Origin: Zygaena filipendulae
Taxonomy: Eukaryota > Arthropoda > Insecta > Lepidoptera > Zygaenidae
Length of the DNA: 64,000 nucleotides
Direction of reading: 5' to 3'
NCBI GenBank assembly: GCA_907165275.2
Contig: CAJRBF020000017.1
Coordinates: 1 to 64,000 of the forward strand
Of this stretch, positions 44,901 through 52,811 are shown piece by piece (position 1 is the first letter of the stretch; every line of letters begins with the position of its first letter). The notes beneath the pieces are model-generated. The model had not been told where the DNA came from and did not search any database. It saw only the letters and a program-made list of their open reading frames with translations. A program made the translations under genes and the position numbers.

Positions 44901-45521
44901 CGTTCAAGGGTTGTTCTAAACAAGCCGATCTACATTGGATTTGCTGTACTCGAACTTTCTAAAAGTCATATGTATGACTTCCATTACTCAGTAATAAAGC
45001 CATTTTACGAAAATCGTATTGAAGTATGTTATACTGATACTGATAGTTTTATTTACAATGTACAGACAGAAGATGTTTACAGAGATTTTAAAATGAATTT
45101 TCTAAAATATTTTGATACTAGCAGTTACGATTACAATAACAAGTTTGGTTTGCCAATTGTAAACAAAAAGATTCCTGGGTTGTTTAAGGACGAAATGGGT
45201 GGTAAGATAGTTAAGGAGTTTGTAGGGTTAAGGTCAAAGCTTTATTGTATTAAAACTTTAGACAGAACGATTAAAAAAGCAAAAGGAACAAAACGAAATG
45301 TAATTAAAAATTTGCATGCATCAGACTATAAACATGTCTTATACAATTGTGATGTCGTTCGAAAAAGAAACGTTTTGTTTAAAACAATCAAGCATGAAAT
45401 ATTTACTCAATCCGTAAATAAAATTGCTCTTTCAGCCAATGATGATAAGCGGTTGTTAGAATCAGATAAGGTGACAACCATCGCCTGGGGTAATCAGTCA
45501 ATATTTGGTTGTACTGCTTAA
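42000..45521 (+). CDS. Protein-primed family B DNA polymerase
   Basis: 1173 residues from the ATG at 42000. N-terminal C2H2-like finger (CEDCKVFVSRVRWIGHLRSTDH, residues 4-25, key residues only), Exo I (YADFEAMLE near 362), an endonuclease-VII-like zinc patch (CHICEGL, DHCHLTGQFRG, SYCN; about 460-495), Exo II (FHNLSGYDCHLF near 503), Exo III (YLESDVLLLTD near 660), then polymerase motifs A (YLDCNNLYGYSM near 757), B (LLNNSIFGKT near 905) and C (YTDTDSF near 1013). Such enzymes start DNA synthesis from a protein-bound nucleotide and replicate linear element genomes. Nothing appears broken. A polyadenylation-like AATAAA lies near 45726. The gene faces the capsid block. Confidence 0.93.
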   Translation: MPYCEDCKVFVSRVRWIGHLRSTDHKNKNYSTLSEGIFKINSAFRNRIASYKVTSSDSEDRTSIESFLDHIQTKIKSLIEMSLKQHHCVKANFEYFGVFLLLKNDSQEIKSFGTKNFTLYQNCNLDTLFFEVKTSLIKKASEFQERDSGWTFLHNSHLEVNINKYQPLRGSSFIELPALIKSKKACLNIKNNDNFCFLWSVTAALYPAQRHSDRVSSYPKFNDVLNVDGLSFPMSFSDIARFEQNNPHICIFVYGLNDKKLVVGPLYKSDALNKKVIHLLYLEEGDMSHYCLIKDLSRLVRSQITKHCNKLHFCDHCLQFFNSNDQLCSHICGGVATELPPKGSFIEFKNYDRKQNVPFVVYADFEAMLETYDSCEPDPLKSSTVTQQRHVPVAFAYHLVCTVDSRYNHITSYRGRDCADKFVKSICDDAKKISEILNKNVPMVFTDTDAYNYENAETCHICEGLITVDKVRDHCHLTGQFRGAAHSYCNLKYQVPKFLPVVFHNLSGYDCHLFIKELGKAPGSIKVIPKTKENYISFTKFIPISGQDYFQIRFVDSFKFLGTSLEKLAATMKKDEFRYLKFYYPDEKHFNLLTRKGVYPYDYMSSWERYADTCLPSKDRFFNSLTNESITDEDYEHARAMWLEFSINNMGQFTDLYLESDVLLLTDIYENFRLTCKQYYQLDPAFYLTAPSLSFDAMLLKTRVRLELISDLEIFRLIQQGIRGGVCMCSKRHAKANHRYLETFDPSTPSSYIMYLDCNNLYGYSMCQTLPHSDFRFLSDSEIKKLELNIIHITDDAENGFILEVDLFYPPNLHTQHNDFPFCPEKIKSPTGKTKKLIPNLYDKYHYVIHYVHLKKCLEHGLVLRKIHRAITFKQSNFLKQYIDLNTELRQRAQSVFEQVFFKLLNNSIFGKTLENTEQWVDVRLVNKWSDMNNQTKKFIGAEKLIANPNFHSASIFSDDLVAIQMKRSRVVLNKPIYIGFAVLELSKSHMYDFHYSVIKPFYENRIEVCYTDTDSFIYNVQTEDVYRDFKMNFLKYFDTSSYDYNNKFGLPIVNKKIPGLFKDEMGGKIVKEFVGLRSKLYCIKTLDRTIKKAKGTKRNVIKNLHASDYKHVLYNCDVVRKRNVLFKTIKHEIFTQSVNKIALSANDDKRLLESDKVTTIAWGNQSIFGCTA

Positions 45522-46115
45522 TTTTTTTCACTATTTCATAGAATGTAACTATTAATATAGAGTATTATAAAATATTAGGTAGAAATAAGATTGTTTAAAT
45601 TATCCTTAGGATAATGATTATTATAATTATCTACGAAATTGTAAGCAATATTATGTAATAGATATGTATTAATATTAAGTAAATATGAATACAGTGTAAG
45701 TTAATTTTAGTGTTTTCTGAAATATAAATAAATTTTAAATTACATTAAAACCAAGAGTTTTATTTGACTTTTCACTTTGATACAAATACAATGTTGCTGT
45801 TTGGACATGTACCGACATGTTTCATTATAATCACAATAATAACATATAACATTACAACATAGAAATATGATCATCAGTCTCCGTGCTTGTACAAACAGTA
45901 ACATGTTTAGACATGTTCCAACTTGGAAACTTCAACACATAGGCACTGTAGTTTTGTTTAGCTCCTCGAACAGTCATTACCGAGACGTGCTCTACCGAGG
46001 TACTGTCATCAGCTTCGTATCGATTTGGAATTGTAAGCATGCATTTTTAATTTGTTAAGTACCTACTATTATTCTGATAAGTGAACCGATTATAATTTTT
46101 TGATTGTTTCAGATC
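45522..46115. other. Spacer after the polymerase, possible 5' UTR intron of the next gene
   Basis: AT-rich. A donor-like TTGTAAGC at about 46033 and an acceptor TTGTTTCAG ending at 46112 could delimit an 80-bp intron directly before the ATG of the next ORF. Small overlapping ORFs at 45852-46058 on both strands are unsupported. Confidence 0.35.
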
Positions 46116-46559
46116 ATGTCTACTCCTAGTGATATATATGAACAATGCGCACAAGATCCTCTAGAAGGGTTTAGTCAAGAATTTCCTGAAGTCAGCAAAA
46201 GGAAAAAGTCCAGAAAGCTGCAGCCAACGTTGCTTTCACAAACCACACAAGCCGCCTTTGAAGAGGTGTTTAACAAGAACGAAGATGGAGCATGCAGTTC
46301 ATTGAGCAAGCAGAGTGTTAAAAAGAGGAGCTTTGGCACCACATTCGTAGCCAGCAGGGAGCCGTTAAGGAAAACAACAAAGCTAATTAAACTTAGCATT
46401 ACTGACGTAAGCAATCCAGAAAATTCGTTGGTGTTAGTGAAGGCTCAATATCCTGTTAAGGATGGAAGTGCAACAGATCATATTTTGGATGATGCTGAGG
46501 CATTAATTAACAAAATTTCAAAAACTATATGCGGCTATAGTGCATGTTTATACATGTAA
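46116..46559 (+). CDS. Unidentified small gene in the Polinton-like element
   Basis: ATG at 46116 directly after a splice-acceptor-like TTTCAG gives 147 residues (MSTPSDIYEQCAQDPLEG onward). It is Lys/Ser-rich in the middle (KRKKSRKLQ), with no known domain and no membrane segment. It lies in the gap between the plus-strand polymerase and the minus-strand capsid cluster. Its last 35 codons are echoed by a degenerate downstream copy at about 46620-46733, so the 3' end was tandemly duplicated. Coding status rests only on the open frame and the acceptor. Confidence 0.45.
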   Translation: MSTPSDIYEQCAQDPLEGFSQEFPEVSKRKKSRKLQPTLLSQTTQAAFEEVFNKNEDGACSSLSKQSVKKRSFGTTFVASREPLRKTTKLIKLSITDVSNPENSLVLVKAQYPVKDGSATDHILDDAEALINKISKTICGYSACLYM

Positions 46560-46733
46560 AATTTATAAGTAAGATGAAGAAAATAACGTAGAGGAAGACA
46601 AAGTATGTTGGCAATCCAAGTCGATGGCGCTAGTGACGGCTCAATATCCAGTTCAGGATGAAAGTGCTACAAATAATATTTTGGATGGTACTGAAGCATT
46701 AATTAACAAAATTTCAACGACAGTATAACGGCT
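46431..46733 (+). repeat. Partial tandem duplication of a gene 3' end
   Basis: 46431-46540 and 46624-46733 share GCTCAATATCC, ATATTTTGGATG and GCATTAATTAACAAAATTTC at the same spacing, roughly 80% identical. The second copy keeps a frame (AQYPVQDESATNNILD) but has no start of its own. Confidence 0.85.
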
Positions 46734-46913
46734 ATGTGTAAAATTTGTTATTTGTTTATGTAAGATGACTATATTTATATTCATATATGTTTTCGTAATA
46801 AAACAATGGTCTAATAAAATCGGTGTTTTCATAATACTATACGAGGGTAAGGTTTAGTAAAAAACCAAGTTATTATTAATTATTTTTAATGAAAAAATTA
46901 AAAGTGATAGATT

Positions 46914-47414
46914 TCAATTACTAAAATAGTTTTCTAAATAACATAATTTTAAACAAGTTACATTTTTTAACGCACAATATTTCTTATGATTAACACAGTT
47001 ATGGTTGAATAAATCAGTACAGTACACTTTATGTAACGTAGAAAAGTTTGAAAAGCTTATTTCTTCAAGTTTCTTGCTTAAATCTATAACTTCGCAATTA
47101 GAGCATAATTCTTTGATCCACTTGATTTTTTCGATTCCTTTTACTAGGACCTTTTTATGTTCTAAATAAGGAGCGATGACTCGTTGAAACTCTCTATAAT
47201 CTATATAGCCTTCATTCCAGTAAATACCTCTGTTACGTTGCAACCACTGAACTTGCTTTTTTTCTTCGAATGTTAAAAAATTATAGGAGTATGGTGGTTT
47301 AACTAAAAATGTTTGTGTTTGGTATTTTGTTGCAATTGCCACTTCTTTAACAATGAATTTATTATTCGCATCTTTAAAACCTTGAAGATCGGCTATTATA
47401 ATGTCAGGATTCAT
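46914..47414 (-). CDS. RNase H-fold/exonuclease-like protein of the Polinton-like element
   Basis: 166 residues from ATG 47412-47414, which overlaps the preceding capsid gene's stop as ATGA. The N-terminal DIIIADLQGFKD and KEVAIAT fit the first strands of a DEDD-type or Maelstrom-like nuclease fold (the Asp of the DLQ word), and the C-terminal Cys/His cluster (CTDLFNHNC, HKKYCALKNV) resembles the final H-x-CAL-x-N helix. The middle is poorly conserved and I cannot place all catalytic acids. The family recurs in insect and cnidarian genomes next to these capsid genes, as far as I recall; the function is inference. Confidence 0.6.
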   Translation of the reverse strand: MNPDIIIADLQGFKDANNKFIVKEVAIATKYQTQTFLVKPPYSYNFLTFEEKKQVQWLQRNRGIYWNEGYIDYREFQRVIAPYLEHKKVLVKGIEKIKWIKELCSNCEVIDLSKKLEEISFSNFSTLHKVYCTDLFNHNCVNHKKYCALKNVTCLKLCYLENYFSN

Positions 47415-48625
47415 GATAGTTTTTTCACCGTGCTGCTGAGTGGTTTATACTCGATAATGCAATCGTTGAGTATAAGACAGTAGGCTGAAGTTTGATCAGG
47501 TATCTCAGAATCTGCTTCGAGTTCAACGCGTACGTCGACAACAGGCCCTGACTTCAAATTGTCAATTTGTCTGGAGCAATCGATAACGAACAATGGCGTT
47601 AAATCTTTGAATTGCTTAGGGCTTAGCAAAGCTTCTGATCGCCTTCCATAATACGACTGTTGAAATCTTGCGTATTGCTCGTATATTAAAGCAAATCTGT
47701 CATTTGCAAAGTTTATATTTAAATTTTCATATGGAAAGTAAGTTGAGTTAAGGTACACCTTGACGTTACTTAGGTTACAATGATCGAACTGCGCCATATC
47801 AGAACTTGCATTGTTCTTTCGGTTCGTTTGCAATCCAATAATTACATATCGTGGTTTTTCTATTTGAGATGCAGTTTTTATTGACCACGTATGTTTAGTG
47901 GTTTTAGGTAAAGCTGGATATTCATACAAATCCCAATTTCTAAATACAATCTGGAGTGGTCGGTCTTTTTCTAAATACTTGAGAAGATTAATCTTTTCTC
48001 TATCTGAAACTCTTACGTGTGGTACCCGCCAAATTATTTTATTTATAATTACGTCTTCAATAACCTCACCGTTGTTAAGTTTAACAGCGTTTAAATTTGT
48101 GTTGCTTCGTAACAATATCAATTCGTGCCGACAATTGATCACAACTTTTTGATAATCTTCAGCGAAGCCAAGTATATTTTTGAGGGGAATGGAAACTGCG
48201 AAACTGCCTCGGTGAGTATTTGTAATACCGCCTATATCCCAGCCCCAGGCTCTTGACATTTTAGATTCACTCTCATTCATTGAAACCAACGCTTTCATTG
48301 TAGTACTTATTCCTGCGTTTTTTATTTTATCTATTTCAACTCCGTTTAACTCATACCGAATATCTTGAAATAGGTAAAGAAGAGAATTATTTGTAAAATT
48401 TACAGTGTTTACTTGCTCTTTAGTATCTCGTTTTTTAACATCAACTTGTCCTTCCAAGTATAAAGTGCTCGCTGATGGCAATATGTACAAATCTTGTTGG
48501 TTGATCGGAATGCGTATTTCATCATTCCTGTTGAAACTTGTTACATACGGTTTATATGAATGGAATTCGACCCCTTCAACGGAATTGTCGTAAGATGGAA
48601 CAGATAAAACGTCTAAGATATTCAT
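47411..48625 (-). CDS. Major capsid-like protein (double jelly-roll type expected)
   Basis: 404 residues from ATG 48623-48625, overlapping the next gene upstream by ATGA. The sequence (FHSYKPYVTSFNRNDEIRIP, LFQDIRYELNGVEID, CNLSNVKVYLNSTYFPYENL, FVIDCSRQIDNLKSGPVVDV) matches the pattern of the capsid-like proteins of Polinton/adintovirus-type elements I know from insects; it is beta-rich with no membrane segment. It is shorter than many hexon-like capsids. In relatives it builds the icosahedral shell. Neighbours on both sides overlap it, implying coordinated expression. Confidence 0.7.
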   Translation of the reverse strand: MNILDVLSVPSYDNSVEGVEFHSYKPYVTSFNRNDEIRIPINQQDLYILPSASTLYLEGQVDVKKRDTKEQVNTVNFTNNSLLYLFQDIRYELNGVEIDKIKNAGISTTMKALVSMNESESKMSRAWGWDIGGITNTHRGSFAVSIPLKNILGFAEDYQKVVINCRHELILLRSNTNLNAVKLNNGEVIEDVIINKIIWRVPHVRVSDREKINLLKYLEKDRPLQIVFRNWDLYEYPALPKTTKHTWSIKTASQIEKPRYVIIGLQTNRKNNASSDMAQFDHCNLSNVKVYLNSTYFPYENLNINFANDRFALIYEQYARFQQSYYGRRSEALLSPKQFKDLTPLFVIDCSRQIDNLKSGPVVDVRVELEADSEIPDQTSAYCLILNDCIIEYKPLSSTVKKLS

Positions 48626-48846
48626 TTTAATAATCCGATTAATTTAAGGAATGCTTTATTATCTTTATTTAACTTATTTTTTTTCCTACAAGATGTTTTG
48701 TTGAGGGTTACTCGCGCAGAACTGACGATTTTTGATTTTCGAATTAACTTATTTTTTTTCCTATAAGGAGATGTTTTGTTGAGGGTTACTCGCGCAGAAC
48801 TGATAGTTTTTGATTTTCGAGGCACGTATTTATTGTAATCAATCAT
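48622..48846 (-). CDS. Small basic protein with internal duplication, core-protein-like
   Basis: 74 residues, about a third Lys/Arg. The segment SSARVTLNKTS occurs twice (near residues 16-26 and 41-51), each followed by a basic KKNKL stretch, from a 78-bp DNA duplication (48693-48717 and 48770-48800 share GTTGAGGGTTACTCGCGCAGAACTGA). Small basic DNA-condensing core proteins are known in adenoviruses and proposed for adintoviruses. ATG 48844-48846 overlaps the stop of the upstream gene. Confidence 0.6.
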   Translation of the reverse strand: MIDYNKYVPRKSKTISSARVTLNKTSPYRKKNKLIRKSKIVSSARVTLNKTSCRKKNKLNKDNKAFLKLIGLLK

Positions 48847-49525
48847 TATTTTTACTAATGTTTCTCAAATGCAAAAAAAGTTGCACTTCTTCACCACGTA
48901 AATTGACTAAGTTATTATTTATGTCCAAAAATCTAATATGGATGCAGTTGATATTACTTTGATTGATTCGGAAATATATCGCGTTTTTAGGGGCTTCGAT
49001 GATTCTATATCCAGGCGGCACGTTAGGTGCAAATTCGTAAACAATATGGCTTGGTTCACCGTTTATATATGATCCACTCACTATATCACATTCGACTCTC
49101 ACCACGGTCGTAGGCAAAATGTTCACTGGCAGATGTGAAACATGCCATTTATTTGCTTTCAGAAACTTATTTCCATAGCCCAGCAAATTTCCTAGAGAAT
49201 CTGTCTTGGTAAAATCAATATCTTTGGTGCAGTGTATGGATATTTTTAATGTGTTGTTATTACAGTGAAGTTGAAATGTTGCGTCTTTTATTTCTGATTT
49301 TATATAGTCACTGATATCTTGCAATTCATAGGCTCCTTCCGGTAGAGTAATTACTTCATTAGTACCATAGTAAAATTTATTATTTCTATAGTCAATATTT
49401 GGAATTGAATTAAATGTAGATAAATATAACAGAGCACACTCATATTCTCCATTAAGTTGTAGGGTGGGAGAGTAATAAGTAGTTAAAATTGATGAGTTTC
49501 CCGTAATTGATAGTGTTAAAGACAT
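48839..49525 (-). CDS. Penton/minor-capsid-like protein
   Basis: 228 residues from ATG 49523-49525. Words such as LNGEYECALLYLSTFNSIPNI, ITLPEGAYELQDISDYI, VSHLPVNILPTTVVRVECDI and VPPGYRIIEAPKNAIYFRIN (each part of a beta-rich chain) are of the kind seen in the penton-like proteins beside PolB genes in insect Polinton-like elements. A single jelly-roll fold is expected. It would occupy fivefold vertices. The function is by family resemblance. Confidence 0.65.
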   Translation of the reverse strand: MSLTLSITGNSSILTTYYSPTLQLNGEYECALLYLSTFNSIPNIDYRNNKFYYGTNEVITLPEGAYELQDISDYIKSEIKDATFQLHCNNNTLKISIHCTKDIDFTKTDSLGNLLGYGNKFLKANKWHVSHLPVNILPTTVVRVECDIVSGSYINGEPSHIVYEFAPNVPPGYRIIEAPKNAIYFRINQSNINCIHIRFLDINNNLVNLRGEEVQLFLHLRNISKNND

Positions 49526-49561
49526 TTTGCAAATGACATGACTAAAACAAAATTTAATGTT

Positions 49562-49906
49562 TTATACTTTTTTATTCCAAAATTTCCATAAATATTTTAA
49601 ACATAAATGACCACAATTAACAGTGTTAAATTTTTGGTATCTTGTATAATTATAAAAAATGTTCATATTTTTTAAATACTTCACTAATTCAAATGGCGGT
49701 TTCAAATCACCATAACTATCAAAGTATTCACAATAATTATTTCGTTTTGCATATGCTACCCAATGTGTTCCTTCATTCTTCGAATCATCTAGGTTAACAA
49801 TACCACATTCAATCTTCCTCGGACTTCTGGGTAATTCATCTTTCATGTAAACACCTCGGAAATGCGGAATATTTGCAGCGTACTTCAAAATGTCTACATT
49901 TGTCAA
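49562..49906 (-). CDS. Adenain-like cysteine protease
   Basis: About 114 residues. Catalytic His in GTHWVAYAKR, acidic residue in EYFDSYGDL, Cys in NTVNCGHLCLKYLW; the arrangement His-Asp-Cys is that of adenovirus maturation protease and Ulp1-type enzymes. The nominal start is TTG and the frame is open further upstream to the end of the PLA2 gene (…NRALTNVDILKYA), so the true start is likely a few codons upstream or the region is expressed with the PLA2 protein. Relatives cleave capsid precursors. Confidence 0.8.
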   Translation of the reverse strand: MTNVDILKYAANIPHFRGVYMKDELPRSPRKIECGIVNLDDSKNEGTHWVAYAKRNNYCEYFDSYGDLKPPFELVKYLKNMNIFYNYTRYQKFNTVNCGHLCLKYLWKFWNKKV

Positions 49907-49926
49907 AGCACGATTAGGTAGCGTAG

Positions 49927-50655
49927 TTAGTTTTTTGAAGCTTTTATGTATAAACCTTTCCCACTTTTGTAAGGCTTTATGTATAAGCCTTTTCCCAGTG
50001 CTATAGCCTCCATGGTTTTATTATGACGCTCTGTCTCCTGCAAATTCTTTTGAGCAGATTTATAATCATTCACAGTTTTTGCAATTCCAGACGCTCCTCC
50101 CGCCAGAGCGCCTAGAGCTGATAAACCCGCAAATATTGGGATAAGTGGTAATATTCCTCCGGTTTTTGGTATTGGTATCACTCGAGGTAATTTGATTTGA
50201 CGAGCTAGCGGAATCATTCTTTTAGCAGCTGCATAAGACAGGTTTATCAGCGTTTTACGGTTTTTTGGTTTTAGCTTTTTAACATGTGAACGAATTTTCG
50301 TGACAAAATGTTTGAATGATTTAACTCCCCAACCCGATTTTACTTTAGCTTTCATCGCTTTACTAACCAGCCATGAGACCAATTTTTCACCTTTCCCTGC
50401 ATCCTTTGCTTCTAACCTCTTTTTAGCCATGTCTAACAATTGTAAATCCGCTTTGTGACGATTAGGTAAATCTGTGTTATTGGCGTAGGCGATATCGTGG
50501 TGCATGCAGGCTTCGTCCAACTTGTTAACCCCGCGATCACCTCTTTGTAAACGTTTCTGAAGTTTTGTTCCTGGTCCACAGTAATTATACCCAGGTATAT
50601 GAATCTCAAAAGGTAAGTTATTTATTAAATTGTTAACGAGTCCACCACCATGCAT
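49927..50655 (-). CDS. Parvovirus-type phospholipase A2 domain protein with hydrophobic segment
   Basis: 242 residues from ATG 50653-50655. Residues 21-30 have the calcium loop PGYNYCGPGT, residues 47-58 DEACMHHDIAYA with the catalytic His-Asp pair. A Lys-rich middle (residues 97-135) and a hydrophobic Gly/Ala/Leu segment (166-192: GGILPLIPIFAGLSALGAL) follow, then a twice repeated GKGLYIK(P/A) tail. This PLA2 type is used by parvoviruses in entry; some adintovirus-like elements also encode it. A membrane-active minor virion protein is a reasonable inference. It lies between protease and integrase. Confidence 0.8.
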   Translation of the reverse strand: MHGGGLVNNLINNLPFEIHIPGYNYCGPGTKLQKRLQRGDRGVNKLDEACMHHDIAYANNTDLPNRHKADLQLLDMAKKRLEAKDAGKGEKLVSWLVSKAMKAKVKSGWGVKSFKHFVTKIRSHVKKLKPKNRKTLINLSYAAAKRMIPLARQIKLPRVIPIPKTGGILPLIPIFAGLSALGALAGGASGIAKTVNDYKSAQKNLQETERHNKTMEAIALGKGLYIKPYKSGKGLYIKASKN

Positions 50656-50708
50656 GACTCGTATTAAAATGACTAAAGTAACGATACTGTTTATAGTTTT
50701 ATATCTTC

Positions 50709-51644
50709 TTAACTTAACAATGTGGATTTATCAATCCAGCTGTTTTCATCAGGAGGTAACCCTAACCATTTAACGAATATCTTACTCCCTTTCTTTTTCA
50801 ACACTTTTTCTATTAAATACACATTAGGATAGTTAGTCTTCTGCAGTTCTTGTTCATAAAAACTTCCTAAAATAGGCTGCTTACGTTGATCTTCAATGTG
50901 GTACGTTTGTGGAATGGTATTATTTACTTTCTTTACAGTAAATAATTCTGTAGACCAATTAGGAGTATATCCCTTTTCAAAACAATTTTTGTATTTACTA
51001 ATACGAACGCAATCCCCAGCCTTAAATTTAGATTTTTGTGGTACAGATGGAAAAGAGTGTAATTTATTAATATTTCTTTTTACGTCTGGTTCTATAGTTT
51101 TATTAATTTCTGCAGGCTTAAAACCAGTGGTGCGATGTTTTGTGGTGTTATAAGACTGCATAATATTATTCAAAGTTTTGTCAGACCATTTATAACTCCC
51201 AATCAGACTAAAGTGTTTGAACAGTCTTTGCTTTATAGTTTTGATAAGACGTTCAACAATTGAAGCTTTTTTTATAGAAAACGTCGAATAATGGGTAATT
51301 TTATTCGTCTTCATAAGCTTTTGAAACGAATCGTTGTAGAACTCGTTCCCCATATCGGTTTGCAAATTGTATGGCCTTCTTTGGCTTCGGATTAAAATAT
51401 GTTTAAAAGCTTGAGTTACATCAAGTTTTTTCTTTGATTTCAACGGTTCAGCCCAGGCATACTTTGTAAAGCAATCTATTACTATAAGGATATATTTATT
51501 GTTGTTGTTATATTTTCGAAGAGATTGCATATCTATCAAATCGGCTTGCCACAAATCATCGATTCCCTTAAGAAAAACAGGACGTCTTGTAAAGTTTTTT
51601 CGAGCGGCTTTGTGGATTTCATTGACTACTTCCTGTTTTGTCAT
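50709..51644 (-). CDS. Retroviral-type integrase with C-terminal chromodomain
   Basis: 311 residues from ATG at 51642-51644 (a GTG four codons earlier is unlikely). The core has LWQADLIDM (first Asp), YNLQTDMGNEF (second Asp) and IVERLIKTIKQR (Glu), spacing about 33 residues between the last two. The tail VLKKKGSKIFVKWLGLP and ENSWID is a chromodomain, which in relatives reads histone marks. No HHCC zinc finger is seen before the core. It integrates the linear element. Next upstream is the fibre-like gene. Confidence 0.88.
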   Translation of the reverse strand: MTKQEVVNEIHKAARKNFTRRPVFLKGIDDLWQADLIDMQSLRKYNNNNKYILIVIDCFTKYAWAEPLKSKKKLDVTQAFKHILIRSQRRPYNLQTDMGNEFYNDSFQKLMKTNKITHYSTFSIKKASIVERLIKTIKQRLFKHFSLIGSYKWSDKTLNNIMQSYNTTKHRTTGFKPAEINKTIEPDVKRNINKLHSFPSVPQKSKFKAGDCVRISKYKNCFEKGYTPNWSTELFTVKKVNNTIPQTYHIEDQRKQPILGSFYEQELQKTNYPNVYLIEKVLKKKGSKIFVKWLGLPPDENSWIDKSTLLS

Positions 51645-51663
51645 TTTGTAATGCACTTTAAAT

Positions 51664-52209
51664 CTAGTTGTCCACCCCGTTCTTATTAAGTTTCTCTTCC
51701 AACTGATTTACTAACCCTAAAGACGTTGCTTTTAAAGTAGACTCATCAATTTGAGAACGTAAGTTGTCAATAAGGCCATTGAATTCTTTAAACATCTTGG
51801 TGTTTAGTTGGTCTACATACTCCTTGTTAACAGCATCATCTGCTTCTACTGGATGTTTGATGCCTCTCAGTCTAGCTGTTTGTAAATCATAATCTCCATT
51901 ATGAGATCTCAACAAAGCATTGTATGCTTTTAAAGTAGATGTAACGGTATTTGTAATGTCAATTATAATTTGTGAACGCATATTTTCAACAAGGTTATTG
52001 AGTTCTTTTATAATCATATCATGTAATTGATCGACATACTCTTTATTAACCGCATCGTATGCTTCTATAGGAAATTTGATGCCTCTTAGTCTAGCTGTTT
52101 TTAGATCATAATCACCATTTTCAGATTTCATTAACACCTTGTCATTAAATGTAAACTCTGACAAACGTATTCTTTTATGAATATGATGACCAAATTTGTC
52201 TATACTCAT
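51664..52209 (-). CDS. Fibre-like repeat protein
   Basis: 181 residues from ATG 52207-52209. A motif NGDYDL-TARLRGIK-P-EA-DAVNKEYVDQL occurs twice (near residues 31-62 and 104-135), separated by helical segments (IIKELNNLVENMRSQI, FKEFNGLIDNLRSQI). Phage tail fibres and some virus fibres use such AVNK-YVD turns. A trimeric receptor-binding or structural fibre is inferred; there is no clear head domain. The repeat is also visible in the DNA (51830-51910, 52060-52125). Confidence 0.55.
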   Translation of the reverse strand: MSIDKFGHHIHKRIRLSEFTFNDKVLMKSENGDYDLKTARLRGIKFPIEAYDAVNKEYVDQLHDMIIKELNNLVENMRSQIIIDITNTVTSTLKAYNALLRSHNGDYDLQTARLRGIKHPVEADDAVNKEYVDQLNTKMFKEFNGLIDNLRSQIDESTLKATSLGLVNQLEEKLNKNGVDN

Positions 52210-52289
52210 ATTTTAAGGTAGGACCTGCTACTTAGGGAGGCTAAATATAAAATGAAACTAATCGTTAGTAATGCACATATTTATTTTAT

Positions 52290-52811
52290 TTAGGCATTAA
52301 TGAGTCCACTTTCACGCAATTCTTCTATGATAGAAATGATTTCATTGTCAAGTCCGGTGTTACCAGCTTCTCGTGATGCTATCAATAGTTTTAATCGTTC
52401 CACCAATTCATTAGGATCGTCCCAGTATACTAAGTCGACATCTTTTCGTATTTTTTTCATTGACGGTAAGCCTTCTCCTTTCGTTTGTTTTATATTAAAC
52501 AGAGGTCTAATGATTTGTACGTATTTTTGTCCTTTATTACTTTTGATGGGTTTTTTTGCATCGTAATCTCGACGGTGAGCGTTTGTGTTCATTAACATAG
52601 TTTTGTAATTTTTCAAGTCGCTATCCGTAATTAATTTTAAATCGATATCTTTTTTAAGCAACAATTGTTTTAAGCCAAGAGTGGTAGCGTACTTATGTCC
52701 AGCTACAGATATAAATCGATCACCGATCGTTATAGGAGATGAACCTAACATAAGTTTTCCTTTTTCTGATCTAACACCAAATACAACATCATCTAACGCC
52801 TCTGAAGACAC
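52290..52811 (-). CDS. Conserved Polinton-associated protein, 5'-truncated
   Basis: 173 codons, with GTG as the only nominal start, at the edge of a retroposon fragment, so the N-terminus is probably lost. The C-terminal part (KGEGLPSMKK, VYWDDPNELVERLKLLI, IISIIEELRESGLI) is a motif I have seen repeatedly beside such elements in invertebrates, of unknown function. The truncation marks the right edge of the element. Confidence 0.55.
   Translation of the reverse strand: MSSEALDDVVFGVRSEKGKLMLGSSPITIGDRFISVAGHKYATTLGLKQLLLKKDIDLKLITDSDLKNYKTMLMNTNAHRRDYDAKKPIKSNKGQKYVQIIRPLFNIKQTKGEGLPSMKKIRKDVDLVYWDDPNELVERLKLLIASREAGNTGLDNEIISIIEELRESGLINA

Noticed and set aside
45852..46058. Opposed 62-63-codon ORFs after the polymerase
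   Set aside because: Mutually antisense, no domain; one may overlap a 5' UTR exon at most.
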